Assembly (NCBI GenBank): GCA_016208315.1
Contig: JACQYF010000032.1
Location: 1 to 39,372 of the forward strand
Direction: 5' to 3'
Length of the DNA: 39,372 bases
Source of the DNA: Chloroflexota bacterium
Lineage (GTDB): Bacteria; Chloroflexota; Anaerolineae; UBA4142
Part shown: positions 16,685 through 23,938 of the stretch, in pieces
Numbering within the stretch: the first letter of the stretch is position 1
Layout: each line of letters opens with the position of its first letter
Made by a program: the position numbers and the translations under genes
Notes under the pieces: model-generated
Databases searched by the model: none
The model's input: the letters and a program-made list of their open reading frames with translations, nothing else
Told to the model about the DNA's origin: nothing

Positions 16685-17683
16685 TTACGTGTACCGAATG
16701 CGCGGGTTGAGATAAATGTAGGCAAAGTCGGCTAACAGTTGCGTTGACGTGGCGACGAAGGTCATGAACAACGCGCCGGCTTCGATCAGATAAACATCTT
16801 TGCCTTGCGTGGCGAGCAACATCAGACTGCCTAACCCGGGGAAACCAAACAAGGCCTCGACGACCACCGTGCCGCCAATCAACCAGCCGATGTGCAGCAT
16901 GATGACCGTGATCGGCGCAAGCAGCGCGTTCTTGAGCGCGTGCTTGAACACCACTTGACGATAGGGCAAGCCCTTCAAGATCGCGGTGCGAATGTACGGC
17001 GTGCGCATCACCTCGACCATGCTCGCGCGGGTCATGCGCGCCACGTAGCCGGCTTCAGCGAAAAACAAGACCAGGATGGGCATCACCAGCTTGGCGGGAT
17101 TCTGCAGCACGTTGCTCTCGGTCGTCATCGCGCTGATGCCGGGCAGCCAACCGAGTTGCAGCGAAAAAATCAGAATCAGGAATACGCCCATCGCAAAGGT
17201 CGGCATGGAAGTTGTGACCAGACTGAGCAGCGTGATGACGCGGTCTACGAGTTTGTTTTCTTCGAGACCGGCGAGCAAGCCCAGCAAGAGGGAAATGGGC
17301 ATGATCGCGAGAAACGCGATGCCTGCCAGGATGCCGGAATTGGTCATGCGTCGCAGCATCAGCGGTCCCACGGGTGTGCCGTTGACCATCGAGTAGCCCA
17401 GGTCGCCGCGCAGCAATCCTTGCCGCACTAGCTTGGGCGGCGTGCAGCCGTTCGGCAGCCAACCTTCTCCGACGACAACTCGGCTCGGCGCGATCCAGTC
17501 ATCGCCGATGAGCCAAATCGCGTAGCGGACGGGCGCGGGGCAATTCAGCCCATTCTGCTCGCGAAACGCGGCGATCGTCTCCGGCGTCGCGAACTGGCCT
17601 AAAAAGTTGCGGGCCACGTCAAGCGGGACGACCTCGGAAATAAAAAAGATCGCCATGGAGACGAGCCACATGGTCAGCAACAT
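16685..17683 (-). CDS. DppB-type ABC permease
   Basis: The ATG at 17683 gives 332 residues: MLLTMWLVSMAIFFISEVVP, GDLGYSMVNGTPVGPLMLRR near residue 133, the EAA loop MRTPYIRTAILKGLPYRQVVFKHALKNAL, and the end LADFAYIYLNPRIRYT. All are DppB/OppB family features. Family members normally start with an ILRRLLLM-type helix entry. In frame just upstream lies LGEIVLRRLLL, reached from a CTG at 17714-17716 that has AAAGGA seven bases before it, so the real start may be that CTG (11 more residues). Together with DppC it forms the membrane pore. Confidence 0.9.
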   Translation of the reverse strand: MLLTMWLVSMAIFFISEVVPLDVARNFLGQFATPETIAAFREQNGLNCPAPVRYAIWLIGDDWIAPSRVVVGEGWLPNGCTPPKLVRQGLLRGDLGYSMVNGTPVGPLMLRRMTNSGILAGIAFLAIMPISLLLGLLAGLEENKLVDRVITLLSLVTTSMPTFAMGVFLILIFSLQLGWLPGISAMTTESNVLQNPAKLVMPILVLFFAEAGYVARMTRASMVEVMRTPYIRTAILKGLPYRQVVFKHALKNALLAPITVIMLHIGWLIGGTVVVEALFGFPGLGSLMLLATQGKDVYLIEAGALFMTFVATSTQLLADFAYIYLNPRIRYT

Positions 17684-17713
17684 CAGCAGCAGACGCCGGA
17701 GAACGATTTCGCC

Positions 17714-17730
17714 CAGAGGTCTATCCTTTA
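17714..17730 (-). promoter_or_regulatory. Ribosome-binding site suggesting a CTG start for the DppB-type gene
   Basis: The complement of 17721-17730 is TAAAGGATAG. The purine-rich AAAGGA stands seven bases before CTG (17714-17716), which is in frame with the permease. No such sequence precedes the ATG at 17683. The AAAGGA overlaps the last codons of the binding-protein gene, which suggests coupled translation. Confidence 0.4.
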
Positions 17731-19358
17731 TCCAAAGACGTTTCGTAAGCCATCAGGTGATCGTGCGCGGCGGGGAGGAGATTCTTGACTGATTTGTTAT
17801 TTCCCCGCAGAAGCGAGAACCACACGGGCTGCGCGATGGGGCCGCGCTCTTGCATGATCTTTTCGAGCTTGGCGACGACCTTCTTGCGCTCGTTCACATC
17901 CAGCGTGGCCTGGGCTTGGTCGAGCAGCGTATCGAATTCCTTGTCCGCCCAGTGCGATTCATTCCATCCCGCCGTGCTGCGATAAGCGAGGTCGAGGGTC
18001 ATGATCGCCAACGGACGGTGCGCCCAACTGGTGATGCCCATATCCACATCCATCCATTGATCCCAGTACATGTTCGAGGGCATCATGCCGATGTTGACGG
18101 TAATGCCGGCGGGCGCGCACTGCTCTTTGACCAACTGCGCGATCGTGGGAACCGGCTCGGTGTCCATCGTGGACAACGTGATCTTGACGCCGTCGGCATA
18201 GCCGGCCTCTTTGAGCAGTTGCTTGGCTTTGTCAATATCGCGCTTGATCGGCTCCATCGGCGTATACTCGGGGTGAATCGGCGCGACGTGATGGTCTTCG
18301 CCAATCGCGCCAAAGTCGCGTTGGGTCGCCTTGAGAATCGCCTGGCGATCCAGAGACAGCTTGATCGCGTTGCGGACGCGCGGGTCGTCGAACGGCTTTT
18401 TGTCGGCGCGCATCCGGATGACGTAGGTCATGGACGATACGTGACTCTCGATGGAAACATTTTTGTTCCCCGTCAGCGCCTCCAACATGGGCACCGTCAA
18501 ACCGACCGAGTCCACGTCGCCCGATTGCAGAGCGGCCACGGCGGGCGCCGGATCAGCGCCGAGATAGACCGTGCGAATGCTGTCGAGGTAGGGTAGCGGC
18601 TTGCCGTCCGCGCCATTGCGCCAATACCCATCGCGGCGCTTGACGACCGCGCGTTCATTCACGACGTACTCCGCGAGCGTGTACGCGCCGGTCCCGACCG
18701 GCTGCTTGACCCAATCGCCCTGAAAATCTTTTGAAACGATCGCGGCGGGATTGTGGAAGAGGTGTTCCGGCACCGCGATCTGCGGTTTGGTGAGGTGCAG
18801 CTTGACGGTATAGTTGTCAACTTTTTCGACGCCGGTCGGTTCGAGGTACGCGCCCATCAAACCTTTGATCGAAGACTTGGTCGCGGGGTCGAGCCAGCGC
18901 TTGATGTTGAAGACAATGTCGTCGGCGGTGAACTCGGGACCGTGGTTGAACTTGATGCCCTTGCGCGCGTAGAGCGTCCACGTCTTGAGGTCGTTTGACA
19001 CCTCCCACTTTTCGAGCAGCCAGGGAATCGTCACATTGTCGAGGTTCTGGATCGCCAAGTATTCGGCGACGAACCACCAGACATTGTACTCGAGCCAGGA
19101 GCCCGCGGCGGGGTCGGCGAGCTTGTACACGCCGCCGACCACGCGCAATTCGCCGCCGCGCTTGATCGCAGAGGCCGGCGCTGCCGTGGCTTGGGCGGGC
19201 GCGGCCGGCGCGGGCGCGCAACTCGCGAGGAACGCATTGATACCGCTGAGCGAGACGCCCAGCAGAGCCGCCAGGCGCATGAATTCTCGGCGCGTAATTT
19301 TGCCCTGGCGGAATTGCTCTTTTAGTTCAGGAACATAGGGATGTTGCGTTGATTGCAT
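17721..19358 (-). CDS. Family-5 extracellular solute-binding lipoprotein (peptide/nickel ABC type)
   Basis: A 545-residue binding protein. The ATG at 19358 follows AAGGAGGAG by a proper distance. The N-terminus has ITRREFMRLA (twin-arginine-like) followed by a hydrophobic segment and the lipobox LASC, with the lipidated cysteine near residue 47, then an Ala/Pro linker. The mature part shows family-5 features: NDLKTWTLYARKGIKFNHGP, FTADDIVFNIKRWLDP, PVGTGAYTLAEYV, DPRVRNAIKLSLDRQAIL and KAKQLLKEAGYADG. It would capture a peptide, opine, nickel chelate or similar solute outside the cell and pass it to the DppBC-type permeases downstream. HypA and HypB lie just upstream, which keeps nickel open as a ligand; the sequence alone does not decide. 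Confidence 0.92.
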   Translation of the reverse strand: MQSTQHPYVPELKEQFRQGKITRREFMRLAALLGVSLSGINAFLASCAPAPAAPAQATAAPASAIKRGGELRVVGGVYKLADPAAGSWLEYNVWWFVAEYLAIQNLDNVTIPWLLEKWEVSNDLKTWTLYARKGIKFNHGPEFTADDIVFNIKRWLDPATKSSIKGLMGAYLEPTGVEKVDNYTVKLHLTKPQIAVPEHLFHNPAAIVSKDFQGDWVKQPVGTGAYTLAEYVVNERAVVKRRDGYWRNGADGKPLPYLDSIRTVYLGADPAPAVAALQSGDVDSVGLTVPMLEALTGNKNVSIESHVSSMTYVIRMRADKKPFDDPRVRNAIKLSLDRQAILKATQRDFGAIGEDHHVAPIHPEYTPMEPIKRDIDKAKQLLKEAGYADGVKITLSTMDTEPVPTIAQLVKEQCAPAGITVNIGMMPSNMYWDQWMDVDMGITSWAHRPLAIMTLDLAYRSTAGWNESHWADKEFDTLLDQAQATLDVNERKKVVAKLEKIMQERGPIAQPVWFSLLRGNNKSVKNLLPAAHDHLMAYETSLDKG

Positions 19359-19513
19359 GATTGCACTCCTCCTTGTGCATTTGACAGATCGGTCGAGCAG
19401 TAGAGCAACCGGCGGGATCGAACTGAATGGCAAATCGTGGTTTTGGGTTCTCCTTTCTTCCCCACGCGGGGAAATGATCTTTTCGACCGGCTATGCGAGG
19501 GAATGGGCAGTGA
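19359..19513. other. Intergenic between hypA and the binding protein; small hairpin
   Basis: These 155 bases contain the binding protein's ribosome-binding site and a compact hairpin at 19458-19473 (TTCCCC, four-base loop, GGGGAA). On the minus strand it is followed by purines rather than a T run, so it is not a classical terminator. No clear promoter was found, so read-through from hypA is plausible. Confidence 0.35.
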
Positions 19514-19885
19514 TCATTCCACGTTCAAACTGACCATCCCAAAACTGACCCCGTTGGTCACGCGCAGTTTCTTGCTGCCGCAGTGCGCGCACCCGCGCGT
19601 GATCGCATTCGCCATGATCGTCTGCGGCCGTTCGTGCTGCCATTCGCTCACGTCGGCTTTGGTATTGCAATCGAGGCAAGTCATTTCGACCGGGATGATT
19701 TCAAAATGGAGCTGCGCGCCTTCGGCCAGCGTGCCCTGGCTCAAGTATCCAAAAAATACCTGCACCGAATCGGGAACGATGGCCGCGAATTGTCCGACCT
19801 GCAAATAAATGTCCGTGATGCGGCGCCCCTGGGCGTGTTCGAGCGCCATATTGATCAAGCCCTGTGTGACCGGCATTTCGTGCAT
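19514..19885 (-). CDS. hypA: Hydrogenase nickel incorporation protein HypA
   Basis: A 123-residue protein starting MHEMPVTQGL; the N-terminal Met-His-Glu is the HypA nickel ligand set. Two CxxC pairs (C70/C73 and C99/C102) form the zinc site, with the intervening loop somewhat longer than in E. coli HypA. HypA delivers nickel, with HypB, to [NiFe]-hydrogenase and in some organisms to urease. No hydrogenase, urease or other nickel enzyme is encoded in the window. It follows hypB by nine bases, so both are translated from one message. Confidence 0.93.
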   Translation of the reverse strand: MHEMPVTQGLINMALEHAQGRRITDIYLQVGQFAAIVPDSVQVFFGYLSQGTLAEGAQLHFEIIPVEMTCLDCNTKADVSEWQHERPQTIMANAITRGCAHCGSKKLRVTNGVSFGMVSLNVE

Positions 19886-19894
19886 GACGATTTC

Positions 19895-20560
19895 TTAACC
19901 CGCGCGTTTTTGCGCGACGCGCTCCCGAATCCACTGGACCCAGGCGTCCAATCCTTGTCCCGATGTACACGATACCTCAAACACGGTAACGTCGGGATTG
20001 ATCGCGAGCGCGTTCGCGCGCAGTTTGGCAACCTTGGCCGGGATGTACGGTTCGAGGTCAATCTTGTTGATGACGACCGCGTGCGCCGAGACAAACGACA
20101 TGGGGTACTTGAGCGGCTTGTCGTCGCCTTCGGGCAAACTCGCTACGACGATTTTGGCGTCTTCGCCCAGATCCCAGCCGGTGGGACACAACAAGTTGCC
20201 CACATTCTCGATGACGATCACGTCGAGGTTCGCGGCGTCGAATTGTCCCAGGGCCGATTGCACCATGCGCGCTTCGAGGTGACAGCCGCCGCCGGTATTG
20301 ATTTGCACCGCCGGCACGCCGGCCGCGGCCACGCGCTCGGCATCCAAACTGGTCGCGGGATCGCCTTCGATGACGGCGATGCGCAGGTCGTCGCGCAAAA
20401 GCTCGATCGTTCGTTCGAGCAGCGTGGTCTTGCCCGCGCCGGGAGAGGCGATCACATCCAAGACCAGCACGCGCTGCCGCGCAAAATCTGTACGGAGCGC
20501 ATCGGCCAACGTCGAATTGGCTTGCGTGATTTCTTTGAGAACGGTAACTTGCCCTGGCAT
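19895..20560 (-). CDS. hypB: Hydrogenase maturation GTPase HypB
   Basis: A 221-residue SIMIBI-class GTPase. The P-loop is SPGAGKTT at residues 39-46, followed by EGDPATSLDAERV, the metal site NTGGGCHLEA (C93, H94), ENVGNLLCPTG (C125) and the G4 motif NKIDL. These match the G-domain nickel site of HypB. The N-terminal CxxCGC nickel motif of E. coli and the His-rich stretch of rhizobial proteins are absent. It lies one base after the Fe-S protein gene and nine bases before hypA. Role: GTP-dependent nickel transfer. Confidence 0.95.
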   Translation of the reverse strand: MPGQVTVLKEITQANSTLADALRTDFARQRVLVLDVIASPGAGKTTLLERTIELLRDDLRIAVIEGDPATSLDAERVAAAGVPAVQINTGGGCHLEARMVQSALGQFDAANLDVIVIENVGNLLCPTGWDLGEDAKIVVASLPEGDDKPLKYPMSFVSAHAVVINKIDLEPYIPAKVAKLRANALAINPDVTVFEVSCTSGQGLDAWVQWIRERVAQKRAG

Positions 20561-20561
20561 A

Positions 20562-21671
20562 CTATTTTCCCGACCCCATCGCGGGCGCGCGCCGCGCTTC
20601 CATCTGTTCGTAATACGTGAACGCGTCTTTATCTACGATCACGGGCGCGCCGTCCGCGCGCGGTTCAGCCGGCGCGCGGAGCGGCTTCATCGTGATCGCG
20701 CCAAAGTCACACGCGTTCGCGCACAAGCCGCAGCCGACGCATTTACTCGCATCGAATCGTACCGTTCGCATGTTCTTGCCGTTGACCAGCGTGCGCGTGC
20801 CGTCGAGGTGGAACGCGCTGAAATGACAACGTCGCGTGCACTTGCCGCAGTGGGTACATTTCTCCCAATCGCAGTCGGCGACGTGGTGCGCGCGCGGCCA
20901 CTCTCGGAACATGCCCAACTTGACGCCGGCGCGGAATGGATAGCAATCGCAGCCGCAGCAATTGCAGAAACCGAACGCGCCGCGCTCGCGCCAATTGCGC
21001 GAGCCGGTGTGCATCAGTCCTTCGCGATCGGTGTTGACCACGATCGCCTTCATTTCCTCTTTCGTCACGCGGCGGCCGTGCCCTTGTTCGAGCGTGCGCA
21101 ACGCGCCTTCGTCGAGCCGGATGCACGCTTCGGAGGGCCGCTGGCATGCCATCACGATCGCGCGGCAGTCGCACGGCACGACGACGTGATCGCTTGCCGC
21201 TTCGACCATCGCCAACGCTTCTTCCAATAGCAGCACGTCGCGATTTGGAATCTTGACGTAGACGTCCGGATTGTTTTTGATCTCTTCGACCACCGGCAGC
21301 CAGATGCCGATAAATTCTTCCAGTTGCCAATCAATCACCGCGTTGCGCGCCTCGGCGGGCACGTCGCCCCAGTTCTCGTACATCGAGAGCGGATCGAGGC
21401 GGCGATAAAACTTGCCGGCCTTGTACGTCACGACGCCGGTTTCTTTATTCGTATCTTTGGCGATGACCATGCGATGATACGCGCTCAAGATGAACGCGTC
21501 CGCTTGGTCGCGCGGCATCCGCAGCATCTCGGCGATCTCTTCCGCCGTCAGCGCCGTGTCGTCCAGACCGACGACCAATTCCATTTCGCGGCCCTGCACG
21601 ACGAAATCAACGTAGGGCAGCATGGCCGGCGGCAATTGGAAAATGCGAACGAACTCGTCGAGCTGTGACAT
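20562..21671 (-). CDS. Multi-cluster 4Fe-4S ferredoxin-domain protein
   Basis: A 369-residue protein with a helical N-terminal half (AEEIAEMLRMPRDQADAFIL looks like a winged-helix) and a cysteine-rich C-terminal half. Two ferredoxin motifs are clear: CTHCGKCTRRC (C272-C282) and CVGCGLCANAC (C311-C321), enough for two [4Fe-4S] clusters. Extra cysteines occur as PCDCR..C..C (C167-C183) and GFCNCCGCDC (C236-C243), possibly further metal sites. The start has a CTCC-complement ribosome-binding site upstream. Its placement between a corrinoid protein and hypBA suggests a redox partner, perhaps for reductive reactivation of the corrinoid, but it does not resemble the RamA/RACE activators I know. Function is otherwise unassigned. 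Confidence 0.75.
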   Translation of the reverse strand: MSQLDEFVRIFQLPPAMLPYVDFVVQGREMELVVGLDDTALTAEEIAEMLRMPRDQADAFILSAYHRMVIAKDTNKETGVVTYKAGKFYRRLDPLSMYENWGDVPAEARNAVIDWQLEEFIGIWLPVVEEIKNNPDVYVKIPNRDVLLLEEALAMVEAASDHVVVPCDCRAIVMACQRPSEACIRLDEGALRTLEQGHGRRVTKEEMKAIVVNTDREGLMHTGSRNWRERGAFGFCNCCGCDCYPFRAGVKLGMFREWPRAHHVADCDWEKCTHCGKCTRRCHFSAFHLDGTRTLVNGKNMRTVRFDASKCVGCGLCANACDFGAITMKPLRAPAEPRADGAPVIVDKDAFTYYEQMEARRAPAMGSGK

Positions 21672-21703
21672 CAGGTTCTCCTTTCGGTGATGAGGTCTGC
21701 GCC

Positions 21704-21759
21704 AAGAAAAAGGCGACGTTCAATCTGCGTGCCGGGAGTCATCACGCGTGAACGTCGCC
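21704..21759 (-). terminator. Rho-independent terminator-like hairpin downstream of the corrinoid gene
   Basis: GGCGACGTTCA (21712-21722) and TGAACGTCGCC (21749-21759) are perfect 11-base reverse complements. On the minus strand the stem is followed immediately by TTTTTCTT (complement of 21704-21711). The 26-base loop is longer than usual. It lies between the corrinoid gene and the Fe-S protein gene, so it may terminate or attenuate transcription there. Confidence 0.65.
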
Positions 21760-21827
21760 CAAAAGGAATCCAGTTTGACTTGCCGTCTTTGGTTTCATCT
21801 CACGACTATAGTTGCTAATTCCTCTAC

Positions 21828-22463
21828 CTATCCGACGAGACGCCGCGCGATTTCGACCGCGGTCGCGGCATCCGGCGCGAACGCGTCGGCGCCGATTTGG
21901 CTGGCGTAGCCCGAAGTGACGGGCGCGCCGCCGACCATCACGCGCACCGATTGGCGTAATCCGGCTTGATCGAGCGCGGCGAGCGTGCTTTTCATTTCGA
22001 CCATCGTCGTGGTGAGCAGCGCGCTCATGCCCAGCAATTCCGGTTTGTGCTCACGCACGGCGGCCACGAACGTCTCGGTCTTGACATCTACGCCAAGATC
22101 AATCGTCTCAAAGCCCGCGCCTTCCAGCATCATTCTGACGAGGTTTTTGCCAATGTCGTGCAGATCGCCTTTAACGGTTCCGATCACGCATTTGCCGGCG
22201 GTGGGTATATCGCTAACTGACAAGAGGGGTCGCAGAAGATTCATCCCGGCGTGCATCGCGCGGGCCGCGCACAGCACTTCGGGGACATAGAGGTCGCCGG
22301 TTTTAAAGTCTCGGCCGACGTTGTTCATTCCGGCGATCAACCCATTCGCCAAAATCTCTTGCGCCGTGAGTTGGGCGTTCAGGGCCTGTTGGACGAGCGC
22401 GCTGACCTCGGTATCTTCGCCCTGATAGAGTTTTGAGGCAATGGTTCGCAAGATCTCTGACAT
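21828..22463 (-). CDS. Corrinoid (B12-binding) methyltransferase protein, MtaC/MttC type
   Basis: A 211-residue protein. The ATG at 22463 is preceded by GGGAGG; a longer frame starts 13 codons earlier without support. The N-terminal helical cap (ALNAQLTAQEILANGLIAGM, DFKTGDLYVPEVLCAARAM) precedes the Rossmann-type cobalamin domain with DLHDIGKNLV at 100-109, in which H102 is the lower cobalt ligand. Further conserved parts are GMSALLTTTM and VMVGGAPVTSGYASQIGADAF. Such proteins accept a methyl group from an MtaB/MttB-type enzyme and give it to a tetrahydrofolate or CoM methyltransferase. The likely partner in the window is the MttB-family enzyme at 11992-13437. A strong promoter and a 5' stem-loop precede it. 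Confidence 0.92.
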   Translation of the reverse strand: MSEILRTIASKLYQGEDTEVSALVQQALNAQLTAQEILANGLIAGMNNVGRDFKTGDLYVPEVLCAARAMHAGMNLLRPLLSVSDIPTAGKCVIGTVKGDLHDIGKNLVRMMLEGAGFETIDLGVDVKTETFVAAVREHKPELLGMSALLTTTMVEMKSTLAALDQAGLRQSVRVMVGGAPVTSGYASQIGADAFAPDAATAVEIARRLVG

Positions 22464-22496
22464 TTGGCTTGTCCTCCCGAGCCGGCCGGCGAACTG

Positions 22497-22537
22497 TTTC
22501 AAACTTTTGAAATCTCCGAGATTTCAAAAGTTTGAAA
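22497..22537 (-). promoter_or_regulatory. 5'-leader stem-loop of the corrinoid gene (19-bp perfect arms)
   Basis: TTTCAAACTTTTGAAATCT at 22497-22515 and AGATTTCAAAAGTTTGAAA at 22519-22537 are perfect reverse complements around a three-base loop. Each arm is itself nearly palindromic (TTTCAAA-TTTGAAA), so two small hairpins could form instead of one long one. It lies between the promoter (22548-22575) and the ribosome-binding site, at the very 5' end of the predicted transcript. Confidence 0.8.
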
Positions 22538-22547
22538 ACTTTCGGCC

Positions 22548-22575
22548 AGTATAATGCTTTGATGCCAAATGTCAA
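22548..22575 (-). promoter_or_regulatory. Sigma-70-type promoter for the corrinoid gene
   Basis: On the minus strand TTGACA (complement of 22570-22575) and TATACT (complement of 22548-22553) are separated by 16 bases, close to consensus. Transcription would begin around 22541, giving a leader of about 80 bases that includes the stem-loop at 22497-22537. Confidence 0.7.
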
Positions 22576-22679
22576 ATTTTCGTAAATCCGTTCGACGCGA
22601 TCAGTTCCAACGCATCTTGAATCGCGCGCGCCACCGGCATCGCGCGTCCGCTCATCCACGCCGCATCGCTCAAGGCCGG

Positions 22680-22708
22680 TTGACGCTGGAATCGGCCCGG
22701 GGTATACT
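22680..22708 (+). promoter_or_regulatory. Sigma-70-type promoter for namZ
   Basis: TTGACG (22680-22685), a 17-base spacer and TATACT (22703-22708) fit a vegetative promoter on the plus strand. The predicted start near 22715 leaves a leader of about 65 bases before the namZ ATG. It diverges from the corrinoid promoter in the same intergenic region. Confidence 0.65.
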
Positions 22709-22780
22709 ATCCCTGAACGATGAGCGTTCATTCCCTATCGAAACGCCTCACCTCCCGCAGCTTGTCTCTAGCCCACTATC

Positions 22781-23938
22781 ATGCCAACCCTAACCGGTCT
22801 CGACGTGCTCTTGAATGAGCAGCGCCGCTTTCTCAAGAACCAACGCGTCGGCTTGATCACGAATCCGACCGGCATCACGCGCGCGGGTCAATCTAATACT
22901 GAGGCCCTGCGAGAGATCGGCGTAAATTTGGTCGCGCTCTTCAGCCCGGAGCATGGGCTGGATGCCGCCGTGGCCGATGCCCAGCCCGTCCCGTCACGGC
23001 GCGATGCGCGTACCGGCCTACCCGTCCATTCGCTCTACGGCGACACGCGCCGGCCGACCGCCGAAATGCTCGGCGGCATGGATACGCTGTTGTTCGATCT
23101 CCAGGATGTCGGCGCGCGGTTCTACACGTTTACGACGACGCTGGCGCTGGCGCTCGCAGCGTGCGCGGAAAATCGGCTGCGCCTCATCGTGCTCGACCGA
23201 CCGAATCCGATTGGCGGATCGTTGATCGAGGGACCGATGCTCTCGAGCGCGCTGCAATCCTTCATCGGGCACGGCCCGCTCCCCATCCGCTACGGCATGA
23301 CGATCGGCGAGCTTGCGCAATTTTACAATCGCGAATTGAACATTGGCGCGGAGTTGGCGGTGGTCACGCTGCAAGGGTGGGCGCGTGGCATGTGGTTCGA
23401 TGAGACCGGTTTGCTTTGGCCGCCACCTTCACCCGGTATTCCGCATTGGACGACGACGATCGCTTACCCTGGAATGTGTCTGATCGAAGGCACGAATGTG
23501 TCGGAGGGGCGCGGCACTCCGCTGCCGTTTGAAACTGCGGGCGCGCCCTGGCTCGACGGTTACGCGCTCGCGGAGGCATTGAACGCGCAGCGCGACGATG
23601 GCGTACACTGGCTGCCGATGACGTTTGTGCCGGATGGCGGCCGGCACGCCGGTCAGGTTTGCGGCGGCGTGCAAATCCACGTGACCGATCGCGAGGCATT
23701 CCGTCCGGTGATGGTTGGATTGCGCCTCATCGCCGCGTGCCGCGCGCAAAACCCAGCACACTTTGAGTTTCTCAGCACCAGTTGGGAGGGACCCGCGCCG
23801 CACCTCGATCTGTTGACCGGTACGCCGCGCGCGCGCGAGGCAATTGAGAACGAAGAGTCGCTTGTTCTGTTGGCGAAAGAGTGGGAGTCAGAGCTTGCCC
23901 GTTTTCAAGAGACGCGGAACAAGTATTTGTTGTATTGA
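22781..23938 (+). CDS. namZ: Exo-beta-N-acetylmuramidase NamZ family (DUF1343, GH171)
   Basis: A 385-residue protein of the DUF1343 family. It starts MPTLTGLDVLLNEQRRFLKN and has RVGLITNPTGIT, LFSPEHGLDAAVADAQPV, HSLYGDTRRPTAEML, DTLLFDLQDVGARFYTFTTT, LDRPNPIGG, and YPGMCLIEGTNVSEGRGTPLPFE, the diagnostic strings of the family. An in-frame TAG four codons upstream fixes the start at the ATG, although no clear ribosome-binding sequence precedes it. The B. subtilis founding member releases terminal MurNAc from peptidoglycan fragments. No signal peptide is visible, so it may work in the cytoplasm on imported fragments. It is the first gene of a plus-strand cluster ending in nagZ, the enzyme it cooperates with in B. 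subtilis. Confidence 0.9.
   Translation: MPTLTGLDVLLNEQRRFLKNQRVGLITNPTGITRAGQSNTEALREIGVNLVALFSPEHGLDAAVADAQPVPSRRDARTGLPVHSLYGDTRRPTAEMLGGMDTLLFDLQDVGARFYTFTTTLALALAACAENRLRLIVLDRPNPIGGSLIEGPMLSSALQSFIGHGPLPIRYGMTIGELAQFYNRELNIGAELAVVTLQGWARGMWFDETGLLWPPPSPGIPHWTTTIAYPGMCLIEGTNVSEGRGTPLPFETAGAPWLDGYALAEALNAQRDDGVHWLPMTFVPDGGRHAGQVCGGVQIHVTDREAFRPVMVGLRLIAACRAQNPAHFEFLSTSWEGPAPHLDLLTGTPRAREAIENEESLVLLAKEWESELARFQETRNKYLLY

Noticed and set aside
22580..22690. Minus-strand frame ending SGRAMPVARAIQDALELIAS, stop at the corrinoid promoter
   Set aside because: Looks like the last ~35 codons of a protein, but it has no start with a ribosome-binding site, an upstream in-frame stop, and no family I recognise. 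Possibly another deletion remnant; too weak to annotate.
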